This document shows, one piece after another, positions 53,324 through 61,815 of a stretch of DNA of 64,000 nt. The notes below the pieces were generated by a model. The model saw only the letters and a program-made list of their open reading frames with translations. It made no database searches and was not told the origin of the DNA. Each line of letters opens with the position of its first letter. The stretch's first letter is position 1. This stretch comes from JAIOHN01 sp038258185 (GTDB lineage Bacteria > Chloroflexota > Anaerolineae > Aggregatilineales > Phototrophicaceae), in contig JBBSQD010000001.1 of NCBI GenBank assembly GCA_038258185.1, positions 1 through 64,000 of the forward strand. The letters are read 5' to 3'. Made by a program: the position numbers and the translations under genes.

Positions 53324-54518
53324 GGGGCTGATTCGTATCCTGCCAGGCGTGAATAGTGTAATCCTTGCGGATATAGAGCTTGCCAGTGGTAATCTCAGGC
53401 TGGGGTTGATCGGTGGGGATTAAGCGCAGGCGCAGCGCAGCGCTGCCGGGACGCCCCACCGCATCCCAGTCTGCCAGTAATCCCTGAACCGCCATAAAAC
53501 TATCCGGTGAGCCAAAAGTGCGCACTTCACCGTGACCGTTATAGGGCACAAAACACGCGCTCCCCATGGTAATTAAAGCGAAGCCGTGACCTTCAATGCC
53601 ATACGCCTGTTCGTTGGCGCTCAGGTTGTAGATAGCAAAGATAAAATTATCGGGTAAATTCAAAATCAGATAGGGGACAAAACCTGACCAGTATTCACCG
53701 GAGTTCAGCCGAATATCCAGCAGATTATCCTCGGCATCTTCCGAGAGCATCGAATGCAGCGCGGCGCTGTCCAGCCCATGAATCGCATTAGAGGTCAGAA
53801 TCAGTGACGAACTGACGACGCGCTGTGTCACGACCGGCCCGGCTTCCGTACCACGCAGCCGGATAAAGCCGCAGGGCAGATTATCCTCACTCAGCAGCGT
53901 GTCATCCGCTTGCAGGCTGAATACTCCGCTGACCTGGATGGAATCCAGCCAGAGAGGGGCGACGATCAAGCCGCGTGGCTTAAGCTGTCTGACCCACGCC
54001 GCGGGGATATCCCACACTCCCACCGTTGCGATGATGCGATCATAAGAGGCGCGTGGTGCATAGCCTAGCGCACCATCCGCAGCGACCACCCGCACAATGC
54101 TGCCATAGCCGGCATGCTGCAAATTATTCTTTGCCAGACTCACCATTTCGTTATCAATATCCAGCGACGTGACGTTGCCTTCATCACCGACAATGTGCTG
54201 AAGCAGCGCCGCGTTATAGCCCGTTCCCGCGCCGATTTCCAGCACATTCTGGCCCAGCTGGAGTTGCAGTTGATTCAGCATCAGTGCCATCATTGTGGGC
54301 TGGCTGGACGAACTTAACACCGTACCATCGGAGTCACGTTTGACCGCGACGACATCATCCGCATAAACCTGTTGCAGCGGGGTGTCTTCCGGTAAAAACC
54401 GATGACGCGGCACAGTCAGAAAAGCTGCTTCAACCAACGGGTTTTGCAGCAGATCTTTTTCTTTCAGTTTATCCACCAATGCCTGGCGATGCGGCTGTGT
54501 CGGATCTCTAAATGTCAT
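53316..54518 (-). CDS. pcm: Protein-L-isoaspartate O-methyltransferase with C-terminal extension
   Basis: SAM-dependent repair methyltransferase that methylates isoaspartyl residues in aged proteins. N-terminal PCMT core: VPRHRFLPEDTPLQQVYADD, SSSSQPTMMALMLNQL, VLEIGAGTGYN (motif I, 93-102) and SYDRIIATVGVWDIPAAWV. About 190 extra C-terminal residues follow (usual enzymes are ~210-230 aa), including GYWSGF-like EYWSGFVPYLILNLP and GHGEVRTFGSP. The extension resembles those of longer PCMT-like enzymes and may bind substrate. Starts inside the upstream gene's 3' end, so coupled. Within a ubiquitin-like operon it may repair or target substrates. Confidence 0.85.
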   Translation of the reverse strand: MTFRDPTQPHRQALVDKLKEKDLLQNPLVEAAFLTVPRHRFLPEDTPLQQVYADDVVAVKRDSDGTVLSSSSQPTMMALMLNQLQLQLGQNVLEIGAGTGYNAALLQHIVGDEGNVTSLDIDNEMVSLAKNNLQHAGYGSIVRVVAADGALGYAPRASYDRIIATVGVWDIPAAWVRQLKPRGLIVAPLWLDSIQVSGVFSLQADDTLLSEDNLPCGFIRLRGTEAGPVVTQRVVSSSLILTSNAIHGLDSAALHSMLSEDAEDNLLDIRLNSGEYWSGFVPYLILNLPDNFIFAIYNLSANEQAYGIEGHGFALITMGSACFVPYNGHGEVRTFGSPDSFMAVQGLLADWDAVGRPGSAALRLRLIPTDQPQPEITTGKLYIRKDYTIHAWQDTNQPHA

Positions 54519-54840
54519 ACCATGCCCGGCGCTTACGCAGCGAGACGCCCGCTTCGGCGTCACTGCGACGGGTGGTTTTCACGCGCCCGCGTGAGTCGAT
54601 GTGTACCTGACCGGCGCGCTGTAACCGTGCGAATTCTTCCGGTGTGATGACCGGTGCCGGCTCACCACCCAGACGCTCCAGACGTTCATCCATCTCGTTA
54701 CGGCCAGGACGGATATTTTCCGCCATTTCATCCTCACTGCGGACATCATTCGGCGGCGTGGGTGGCGTGTTGCCATTGCTATCCCCACTCAGATCCGGGA
54801 TCTCTTCATTGTCCACCGGGATATTATTTTGTTCATCCAT
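54508..54840 (-). CDS. Small, mostly disordered protein in the E1/E2/JAB operon
   Basis: 110 residues. The first ~50 are acidic and Asn/Pro-rich (NNIPVDNEEIPDLSGDS, NTPPTPPNDV). The rest includes a short helical piece (TPEEFARLQRAGQ) and a basic C-terminus (SLRKRRAWYDI). It does not look like a beta-grasp ubiquitin fold and has no Gly-Gly end. The start follows the E1 stop by 6 bp (GAGGAG nearby). A scaffold, substrate or adaptor is possible; unknown. Confidence 0.65.
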   Translation of the reverse strand: MDEQNNIPVDNEEIPDLSGDSNGNTPPTPPNDVRSEDEMAENIRPGRNEMDERLERLGGEPAPVITPEEFARLQRAGQVHIDSRGRVKTTRRSDAEAGVSLRKRRAWYDI

Positions 54841-54846
54841 TACCCA

Positions 54847-55767
54847 TTACTCCTCGTCTTTATCCTGGAAGACGATTCCCATAGTATCCATCAAATCGTC
54901 CAGTGACAGCGGATCGTCACCGGCTTCGCTGGTCAGTTGAGAACGGTTGCGCAGCTTATCACCACACACCAGACACTGGGGATCACGCTCGATTGTCACC
55001 CAGACAGCGGTCTGCGGTTGGCTGACCTGTCCACTGACAATTTCCAGGGCATTATTTGCCAGTATAACGGTATTTCCTGGCATTGGTTCGTAAACATCAG
55101 TACCTTTTAACAATTCGTTCAGAATGAGCTGGGCCTGGACGGTCGCCACGCGGGTGACATGCAGCCACAATCCCGGCTCTGCTTCTAACGTGCCTTCGGG
55201 TCCGATCATGCCATAATCCAGCGCCTGATCTTCACCACTGCTCATGACCTGCGCCAGTTCATCACGCAGTTCCGCCGCCCAACAGGCATAGCACGGGCCA
55301 TCATACGGATAAATCACCACCGCATCGCCGCCCTCACCGCGTTCATAGACCCCGGCGTAAACCGCCGGCAGATTGCGATCCAGCGCGGCCTGATTCAGCA
55401 CATATTTGGGGCCTTCACCGTCGACGGCGGATACCAGAATATCAATGCCATCCAGCGCATCCATATTGGCTTCAATGCGGCCTTTGCGGACTTCGACCTG
55501 GGCTTGCGGGTTACGGTGCTGGATTAAATCGGCCACGGCATCGACTTTGTACTGGCCGATATAACGCCGATCAGCCACATGACGGACGACATTGCCTTCT
55601 TCCAGAAGGTCATCATCCACCAGTATAAAATGGCCGATACCACTCATCGCCAGACTGAGCGCGACTAATCCGCCGCCGGAGCCAAGCCCCACCACAGCGA
55701 CTTTTTTCGTCGCCAGCAGCGCCAGATTATCCGAACCCAAAAGTTGTTCTACACGCTGCCAGCTCAT
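54847..55767 (-). CDS. E1-like ThiF/MoeB-family adenylyltransferase
   Basis: Rossmann-fold enzyme that adenylates the C-terminus of a ubiquitin-like protein or sulfur carrier. Key residues: VVGLGSGGG at 25-33, VDDDLLEEGNVVRH at 50-63, Lys74 in GQYKVDAVADL, and DILVSAVDGEG. Two zinc-type pairs, CYAC (159-162) and CLVC further on. No separate catalytic Cys is obvious, so it may act like MoeB/ThiF. Its ATG overlaps the JAB gene's stop by 4 bp (ATGA), so translation is coupled. Confidence 0.88.
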   Translation of the reverse strand: MSWQRVEQLLGSDNLALLATKKVAVVGLGSGGGLVALSLAMSGIGHFILVDDDLLEEGNVVRHVADRRYIGQYKVDAVADLIQHRNPQAQVEVRKGRIEANMDALDGIDILVSAVDGEGPKYVLNQAALDRNLPAVYAGVYERGEGGDAVVIYPYDGPCYACWAAELRDELAQVMSSGEDQALDYGMIGPEGTLEAEPGLWLHVTRVATVQAQLILNELLKGTDVYEPMPGNTVILANNALEIVSGQVSQPQTAVWVTIERDPQCLVCGDKLRNRSQLTSEAGDDPLSLDDLMDTMGIVFQDKDEE

Positions 55768-56921
55768 GCTTCATCCTCGCTTGATACCGGCTCCTCAGTC
55801 GGTGAAAGTTCTGTTTCGGTCGTGCCCGGTGTTTCTGTGATAGCCTCTGCTGGTTCTTCAGATGTGACCATCACCACCGGCTTAATCCCCAGCGCGGTTT
55901 CCAGCGCCAGGACATAATCAATCAGGTATTTATCGGCTGACCATTCCCAGCCATCGGGGTCATCTACTGGTGCAGACTGCGCCCACAGGTCGGCAAAAAC
56001 GTCGTACATATCCTCATCACTGTCAATGCTGGTAAACGGCGCGACCCGCGCCGATGGTGGCGCATCAGGATAATTCCACGGCGTGCAGAGAATTAACACG
56101 CGATCTGACCCCACTCTGCCCACCATAAAGCAGATTTCCAGCGGTGGTTTTTCATCCACGTCCCACAGGACAACCGTGGTGAAAAGCTGCTCGTCCTGTA
56201 AGCGGTTGTTTTCTTCACTGCTGCGCTGCTGTTTGACCAGATGCCAGGGATAGTCCGGCAGCACCGGTAACTGATCATCCGGATAAACTGCCGGGATAAT
56301 CGGCTGAAACAGCCGCACATCGCGATGGATGTACCAGAAATCGACCCGCATGTGACTGCCATTAGCATAGGGCACGGTCAGAAAGTTCGCGCTTGTCGGC
56401 GTATTAACAGTCAGTGACGGATGCCCCAGCGTGACAATCGGCGCGACCAGAAATTCCATATTATTTTCTTCGTCGTCCAGCCAGTCCAGCGCGGTCATCT
56501 GATCACCCATACTGGGCTGGATCATGAAACCGGGCTGCTTGTGCCAGTCTCCCAGATAACGCAGCGGCACATCCCATTTGGCCTGTAACGGCTGCGTCGG
56601 ATTTTTACGCTGCTGCTCGCGGTATGCCTGCCAGTTATCCTGTAACCACCAGAAAATATCTTCCTGATGTTCATCGCCCTGCTGAAAAGTATGCAGTTGA
56701 CGGACAGTATCGCGGTCATCTGGTGAGATCGTATCCAGAATATACAGGGTAGCCACCCCGTTGGTGCGCTCACCGGCCACCATCAGGCCGATCATGGCCT
56801 CACCGGTTTCGTCAGCGATATACTGGCTGGCAGCGGCGGTCATCTTTTTCAGCACACGCTGCGCAACGACCAGATTAGGGACACTATGGCGTATTGAATT
56901 CAATGATCTCATCATCCACAT
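55764..56921 (-). CDS. JAB/JAMM (MPN)-domain protein with altered zinc site
   Basis: Prokaryotic JAB-type metalloprotease fold. JAMM residues: Glu41 in GEAMIG, His127 in LGDWHKQPGF, Ser137 and Asp140 in QPSMGD. The second His (129) of the HxHP pair is Gln, as WHKQP; classical members have WHKHP, so zinc binding may be lost. The C-terminal ~200 residues form a second domain unrelated to JAMM, with a Thr/Glu/Pro-rich acidic tail. A GGAGGT lies just before the ATG at 56921, with alternative starts at 56915 and 56912. Its start is 1 bp after the E2 stop. In canonical systems this partner trims ubiquitin-like precursors or removes them from targets. Confidence 0.85.
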   Translation of the reverse strand: MWMMRSLNSIRHSVPNLVVAQRVLKKMTAAASQYIADETGEAMIGLMVAGERTNGVATLYILDTISPDDRDTVRQLHTFQQGDEHQEDIFWWLQDNWQAYREQQRKNPTQPLQAKWDVPLRYLGDWHKQPGFMIQPSMGDQMTALDWLDDEENNMEFLVAPIVTLGHPSLTVNTPTSANFLTVPYANGSHMRVDFWYIHRDVRLFQPIIPAVYPDDQLPVLPDYPWHLVKQQRSSEENNRLQDEQLFTTVVLWDVDEKPPLEICFMVGRVGSDRVLILCTPWNYPDAPPSARVAPFTSIDSDEDMYDVFADLWAQSAPVDDPDGWEWSADKYLIDYVLALETALGIKPVVMVTSEEPAEAITETPGTTETELSPTEEPVSSEDEA

Positions 56922-56922
56922 G

Positions 56923-57390
56923 TTACCTCCGGCGGCGTGGCAGCGGGGTGTCAGGGCGGATTCGCTCCTCGACGCCTGGCCATTCGCTGGTGGCACGCCA
57001 GGTATAGTAAGCATACAGCCATTGTACCGCCCAACCCGCCACAGTTACGGACGTGGATCGGCTGGGGTTCCAACCGTACTGCTCACCATCTTTCGGGTTA
57101 AACAAACACAACTGGCCGTCTTCGTATTGATGCTTTTCGCTGTAGATGCGCGGTTTCAGCACATAAGCCTCTGCCGGACGGTTGGGATATTCATTGGGAT
57201 ATACGATCTTGATCGTATGTTCCGGACGTGTCAGCGTCGACAAATTGACCTCGACATCGCCCTCCCAGTACAGCGGACCAAATTGCGGCACGACCAGTTT
57301 AAAGGTGTTGCCAAAAGTTGCCCGCATGGCCTCTACTTCTAACCTCAGACGCGAGGAAACATTGCTTCGCGTTCCCCACCATGGTGCCAT
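56923..57390 (-). CDS. E2-like ubiquitin-conjugating domain protein
   Basis: 155-aa UBC-fold protein. PQFGPLYWEGDVEVNL and KIVYPNEYPNRPAEAYV match the E2 sheet; then RIYSEKHQYEDGQLCLFNP supplies His87 and candidate catalytic Cys95, as in prokaryotic E2s that lack the eukaryotic HPN. WLYAYYTWRATSEWPG matches the bacterial E2 C-terminal helix. A basic tail ends PRRRR. Start at 57390 (MAPWWGTRSN) is preceded by AGGAGA at 10 nt. First gene of the operon. Confidence 0.85.
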   Translation of the reverse strand: MAPWWGTRSNVSSRLRLEVEAMRATFGNTFKLVVPQFGPLYWEGDVEVNLSTLTRPEHTIKIVYPNEYPNRPAEAYVLKPRIYSEKHQYEDGQLCLFNPKDGEQYGWNPSRSTSVTVAGWAVQWLYAYYTWRATSEWPGVEERIRPDTPLPRRRR

Positions 57391-57420
57391 GTTTTGGGTT
57401 CTCCTGTCATCTATCACCAA

Positions 57421-57650
57421 CAGCCTTTATTTTACCATCATGCTGCAACCCGGTGACAGGTAACAACGTCAGCACCCCCAAATATTCAGTGTTTGTTACT
57501 TTCCTGTACGTGAACAGAAGCAGAAAGTTGCTGCCTGTCACTGTGGATTGTGGTGGCTGGGTAGATGCTGGTTGCAAACTTTGGTGTGTGAAGCTGTTCA
57601 GGCTGCCTTATCAAAAGCGCCTGAACAACTTTGTTCGGGACGGCCAGTGT
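57421..57650. other. Intergenic region upstream of the E2 operon, with inverted repeats
   Basis: No gene supported. GTGACAGG at 57453-57460 pairs with CCTGTCAC at 57534-57541, a long-range inverted repeat. GTTCAGGC / GCCTGAAC at 57596-57626 forms a hairpin 25 bp after the upstream gene's stop and may be its terminator. Confidence 0.45.
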
Positions 57651-58640
57651 TTACTGACCGCCTTCGTCTTCTATCTGTTTTTTATATTCGTCCAGGGCGG
57701 ACATGACTTCGGAGCGAGTCAGAGTCACCGACTCGTCCTTTTCCGTCAGCAGATCTTCCGGGATAGGCTTGCGCTTTTCGGTCAGCAAGTCCGCCAGTGC
57801 ATGGCTGAAGGTGCGGGCTTTGGCTTCATCGCCAAAGGCGATTTTGACCTCGCTCAGATGCTCCACCATCCACAGGTAGAGATCGGCCTCGGTACGATTG
57901 GGGAAGTACTGCATCACCTCGTATTTGCGGATCAGCGTCACGGCTGGCCGAAAGACATTATCGTACCAATCGGCTGCCGCGTCCTCGATGGTACAGGGGC
58001 ATTCACCATCCAGATCCATCGCACGGCGGTGCAGATAGACATGACCCATCAGGTCGACATAGCGTGATGGCTCACTCAATTGAATCGACTGATGATGCTG
58101 GCGCGTCAGGTTGAGGCGGGTTTCATCCAGAAATGACGCATAGGCTGCTGCGGCATCCAGGTCTTCGGCAGTCATGCCGGGTTCCAGGTCGATATAAGTC
58201 GGCAGCTCGGTGACATGCGCTTCGATGGTTTTATGGCCCATCTGGCGCGCAACGGAGACACGGTGATTACCATCGCGCACGAAATAGACATCGCCCACTT
58301 TATACAGTTCGACCGGGGGCAAGCCCTGCATACTGGTGGTATGCGCATACACCCGGCTCCAGCGATCCTGCATCTTGGCGTTTTTGGGTAAAAACTCGCT
58401 GGTGAAATCGCGATAGCGGCCTACACTGCCCACAATGCGATCCAGCGGGACTTCCTGCAGGCCTTTATAACTTTCCTCACGCAGACGCAGACGCGTCCGA
58501 ATATCGTCAAAACTCAATAGCTCGGCGGGTTTACCTCGCAGCAGGCCAATGACATCTTTCCAGAACGCTTTTGATCGGGCGCTCTGAAAAGCCTGTAAGC
58601 CCTGCATATAGGATAATTTGTAATAGGTATCGTCAGACAT
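57651..58640 (-). CDS. ParB/Srx-like DUF4032-type protein
   Basis: Starts at 58640 after AGGAGG with a 6-nt gap. The central ParB-like nucleotide/metal motif reads YFVRDGNHRVSVARQMGH (~120-137), preceded by VELYKVGD. The rest is helical (RPAVTLIRKYEVMQYF, LYLWMVEHLSEV), with a C-terminal part ending MSALDEYKKQIE. ParB-like folds use CTP or ATP in other proteins; role here unknown. Confidence 0.75.
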   Translation of the reverse strand: MSDDTYYKLSYMQGLQAFQSARSKAFWKDVIGLLRGKPAELLSFDDIRTRLRLREESYKGLQEVPLDRIVGSVGRYRDFTSEFLPKNAKMQDRWSRVYAHTTSMQGLPPVELYKVGDVYFVRDGNHRVSVARQMGHKTIEAHVTELPTYIDLEPGMTAEDLDAAAAYASFLDETRLNLTRQHHQSIQLSEPSRYVDLMGHVYLHRRAMDLDGECPCTIEDAAADWYDNVFRPAVTLIRKYEVMQYFPNRTEADLYLWMVEHLSEVKIAFGDEAKARTFSHALADLLTEKRKPIPEDLLTEKDESVTLTRSEVMSALDEYKKQIEDEGGQ

Positions 58641-58789
58641 CGCATCCCTCCTGTAAGGGATAATTGACACTCAAAAATCATGGTGCAATAGAATAGATAC
58701 TAAATCTATGGTTAACTTCGACAATATCCAGATTGCACACTTTATGAAGAATTTTACAACAGGTTCTTTGTTGGATGTCTAAATTTGGA

Positions 58790-59293
58790 TTAAGCCCGTG
58801 CGAATGAAACCCGCAACACCAGATGCCCCAAGCGCAGTTCATCACCATCCCGTATCAGGCGGGGCTGGGTGCCGATTAAACGCTGACCATTGAGAAACGT
58901 TCCGTTCGGGCTGCCCATGTCCACCACATTCAGCGAGTTGTCGCGGCGGATAATCGATGCATGCCGGCGTGAAACACCTTTTGCGGCTGCATCATAGGGA
59001 TTCAGGTCTAAATCCGGCTCATTGCCGCTGGGTGTATCTTGCCTGCCCAGCACTAATTCGGTGATTTCATCAAAGTAAAACACATGCCGATCGCGCGAGT
59101 CCCTGATATTAATAATCATACACATACGGGTATTAAAGCGTGCGGTGCCCCAGTGAGGCCGACCTTCTTCAAAATCAGTATCCTCCAGCGAACGTGTTGT
59201 GCCCTGTTCAGACAGCGCCAAAGGTTCGCCGCAGTACACGCAAATCTTGGTGCCTTCCTCATTCTCACGCTTGCAATTCGGGCAGGTTATCAC
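58790..59293 (-). CDS. Zinc-ribbon plus FHA-domain protein
   Basis: N-terminal zinc ribbon CPNCKRENEEGTKICVYCG (Cys4). FHA domain residues ~75-165 carry LVLGRQ, GVSRRHASI, and DMGSPNGTFLNGQRL, the phosphothreonine-binding loops. Such proteins read Ser/Thr phosphorylation. 167 aa; soluble. Standalone. Confidence 0.9.
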   Translation of the reverse strand: MITCPNCKRENEEGTKICVYCGEPLALSEQGTTRSLEDTDFEEGRPHWGTARFNTRMCMIINIRDSRDRHVFYFDEITELVLGRQDTPSGNEPDLDLNPYDAAAKGVSRRHASIIRRDNSLNVVDMGSPNGTFLNGQRLIGTQPRLIRDGDELRLGHLVLRVSFARA

Positions 59294-59598
59294 ACACTTC
59301 TCCGGATTTTTTTCACTTTTTATACCATACTATAGTTATTCTACTACTATTCGTGCGGGATGAACAATAACGTTAGGAAATATTTACTGGCTTTTCTTTA
59401 CGAATTTTACCTTATACTACAGTATACAAACCCAAAAGGGGCTTTCTCATACCGCTCTATCACATTTCTTATTTGACCCCAAGCCAGTCTGTCACTATGA
59501 TTAATAAATGGGCTTGTAGTATTTAGTCAACGAATGGTGTGTGTGACTGCCTATTGGAGTGCAGCCTTACATCCACCAGGTTTTATGGAGAGAAACGA
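59294..59598. other. Divergent promoter region of FHA and ftsH genes
   Basis: AT-rich; no gene supported. TATACT at about 59413 and TATAC repeats (TTATACTACAGTATAC) lie ~180 bp before ftsH, but no strong -35 partner was found. Confidence 0.4.
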
Positions 59599-61608
59599 GT
59601 GAATAACAGACCTCCGCCCGACAACAACCAGAATAATAACAACTCCCCTTTTTCCAACAAGAACGCCCAGCGACTTTGGATCGTGATGGGTGTGGTGGTG
59701 GTGTTATTGTTCATTTTCACCCTTGGAAGTCCCAACAACTTCCAGAGTAACAATCGTGTTTCCTTGAATGACCTGGCGCGGGACGTGCAGCGCGGTGCAG
59801 TTCAGGAACTCACGGTACGTGGTGGGCAAGACGTAGTCGTTACTTATCGGGATCGGACAACCGCGATTTATTATAAGGAACGCGAAACCGATCTTTTCGA
59901 CAGCCTTCGCACATTTGGTGTGGACGAAGGTCAGCTTCAATCCATTACCTTTTCCGAGCAGCCCGGTGACAATACCAGTGGTATCCTCTTTCAGCTTCTG
60001 ATTGCAGTGGTGCCGACGCTGGTGATTATCTGGTTATTGTGGCGTATGATGCGCTCGGTACGCACGGGGCAGGATCAGGCGATGAGCTTTGGTCGCAGTC
60101 GCGCGCGTGTGACTCGTGATATGGAGCGTCCGCAGGTCACTTTTGCGGATGTGGCTGGTGCGGATGAGGCGAAAGAGGAACTGGCCGAAATTGTCGAGTT
60201 CCTGAAAGAGCCTGAGAAATTTATTCGCCTGGGAGCCCGTATCCCGAAGGGCGTACTCATGATTGGCCCTCCCGGTACCGGTAAGACCCTGATGGCGCGT
60301 GCCGTGGCTGGTGAAGCCGGTGTGCCGTTCTTCAGCATTTCTGGTTCGGAATTTGTGGAAATGTTCGTTGGTGTCGGTGCCAGCCGTGTACGTGACCTCT
60401 TCGAGCGTTCCAAAGCAGAATCACCGTCCATTATTTTCGTGGATGAAATCGACGCAGTCGGTCGCCATCGTGGCGCTGGACTGGGTGGTGGTCATGATGA
60501 GCGTGAACAGACCCTGAACCAGATTCTGGTTGAGATGGATGGTTTTGAGACAGGCACCAATGTGATTGTTATCGCCGCCACCAACCGGCCAGACATCCTT
60601 GACCCGGCGCTGATGCGTCCTGGCCGTTTCGACCGTAAGGTCACGATGGATAACCCGGATGTTAAAGGTCGTATGGATATTCTGAAAGTCCATGCCAAGG
60701 GCAAGCCGCTTTCGGCAGATGCCGACCTGCAATCAATTGCCAAAATCACCCCCGGTTTTTCGGGTGCTGATCTGGAAAATCTGGTCAACGAGGCCGCTAT
60801 TCTGACCGCACGCCGTAACAAGAAAACCATCGGTATGAGCGAGCTTCAGGAAAGTATGGAGCGCGTGATCATGGGGCCGGAGCGTAAATCTCGGGTCATA
60901 AGCGAGAAGGAAAAGCTCAAGCTGGCGTATCACGAAGCCGGCCATGCAGTGGTCGGTCATATGCTGAAGTACACCAGCCCGGTGCATAAGATCACTATTG
61001 TGTCGCGTGGTCGTGCGGGTGGTTATGTGCTGTCGGTGCCGGAAGATGATCAGGCATTGACCTCACGTGAGCAGATCGAAGACCAGATTGCTATGACACT
61101 GGCCGGACGTGCGGCTGAGGAAATCGTCTTCAGCCAGTTTACAACCGGTGCCAGCAGCGATCTGCAGAAGGCCACCAGTTGGGCACGCAGCATGGTGACT
61201 CAATTCGGTATGAGCGAACTCCTGGGGCCGCGTACTTTCGGCAGCGGGTCAAGCTCACTGTTCCTGGGTCGTGAGATTGGTGAACAACGCGATTACAGTG
61301 AACATGCCGCGGAAATCATTGATGACGAAGTCAAGCGGATTGTCAACACGGCCTATGATCGTGCGAAGGCGACCATTGATGAGCATCGTGACAAGCTGGA
61401 CACGCTGGCTAAAGTGCTGATGGAACAGGAAACGCTGGATCGTTCGACCTTTGAAGAAGTGATGAACGGTAATATCACCCCCAAAGGGACGAATGGCGAT
61501 GATGATGCCGCTCCCAGTAGCCCACCCGGGCAGGGTGCAGCGAACCCACCGTCATCAGTACCTGGCTCACAGGGCAACATGGGGCCAGCACCGGCAATCG
61601 GTGACTGA
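59599..61608 (+). CDS. ftsH: ATP-dependent zinc metalloprotease FtsH
   Basis: Membrane-bound AAA+ protease for quality control of membrane and cytosolic proteins. The GTG at 59599 follows GGAGAG, chosen because it gives the right N-terminus. Two membrane segments (about 25-45 and 130-150), Walker A GPPGTGKT near 223, Walker B FVDEIDAVGR, SRH region TNRPDILDPALMRPGRFDR (read here in parts), and zinc site HEAGH at 445-449. The C-terminus is Pro/Ser/Gly-rich. 669 aa, full length. Confidence 0.96.
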   Translation: MNNRPPPDNNQNNNNSPFSNKNAQRLWIVMGVVVVLLFIFTLGSPNNFQSNNRVSLNDLARDVQRGAVQELTVRGGQDVVVTYRDRTTAIYYKERETDLFDSLRTFGVDEGQLQSITFSEQPGDNTSGILFQLLIAVVPTLVIIWLLWRMMRSVRTGQDQAMSFGRSRARVTRDMERPQVTFADVAGADEAKEELAEIVEFLKEPEKFIRLGARIPKGVLMIGPPGTGKTLMARAVAGEAGVPFFSISGSEFVEMFVGVGASRVRDLFERSKAESPSIIFVDEIDAVGRHRGAGLGGGHDEREQTLNQILVEMDGFETGTNVIVIAATNRPDILDPALMRPGRFDRKVTMDNPDVKGRMDILKVHAKGKPLSADADLQSIAKITPGFSGADLENLVNEAAILTARRNKKTIGMSELQESMERVIMGPERKSRVISEKEKLKLAYHEAGHAVVGHMLKYTSPVHKITIVSRGRAGGYVLSVPEDDQALTSREQIEDQIAMTLAGRAAEEIVFSQFTTGASSDLQKATSWARSMVTQFGMSELLGPRTFGSGSSSLFLGREIGEQRDYSEHAAEIIDDEVKRIVNTAYDRAKATIDEHRDKLDTLAKVLMEQETLDRSTFEEVMNGNITPKGTNGDDDAAPSSPPGQGAANPPSSVPGSQGNMGPAPAIGD

Positions 61609-61628
61609 GTAATTCAGAATTAAAAGCA

Positions 61629-61660
61629 AAACAGGGACACAATCGTGTCCCTGTTTTTTT
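61629..61660 (+). terminator. Rho-independent terminator of ftsH
   Basis: AAACAGGGACAC / GTGTCCCTGTTT, 12-bp stem with a 4-nt loop, and a T-run. 20 bp after the ftsH stop. Confidence 0.9.
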
Positions 61661-61714
61661 GTCAAAATTTAGGGTACTGACTTAAAAATCCATTTGAAAA
61701 GGGGTGTTTCTGGC

Positions 61715-61780
61715 GGACGAGGCGGGCCTCGTCCCTACAAAATCAATGGTTTTACGGTAGGGACAATGCCTGCATTGTCC
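61715..61780. repeat. Pair of REP-like palindromes in inverted orientation
   Basis: GGACGAGGC-GG-GCCTCGTCC (61715-61734) and GGACAATGC-CT-GCATTGTCC (61761-61780). The flanks CCCTAC and GTAGGG are mutually inverted, so the pair is arranged head to head like a BIME. Each matches the GGAC-N3-GC/N2/GC-N3-GTCC layout at 5280-5307. Lies between ftsH and the STAS-like gene. Confidence 0.8.
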
Positions 61781-61815
61781 GTTTACCACCCTAATCCTGA
61801 ATTCTCAAACGGCGT

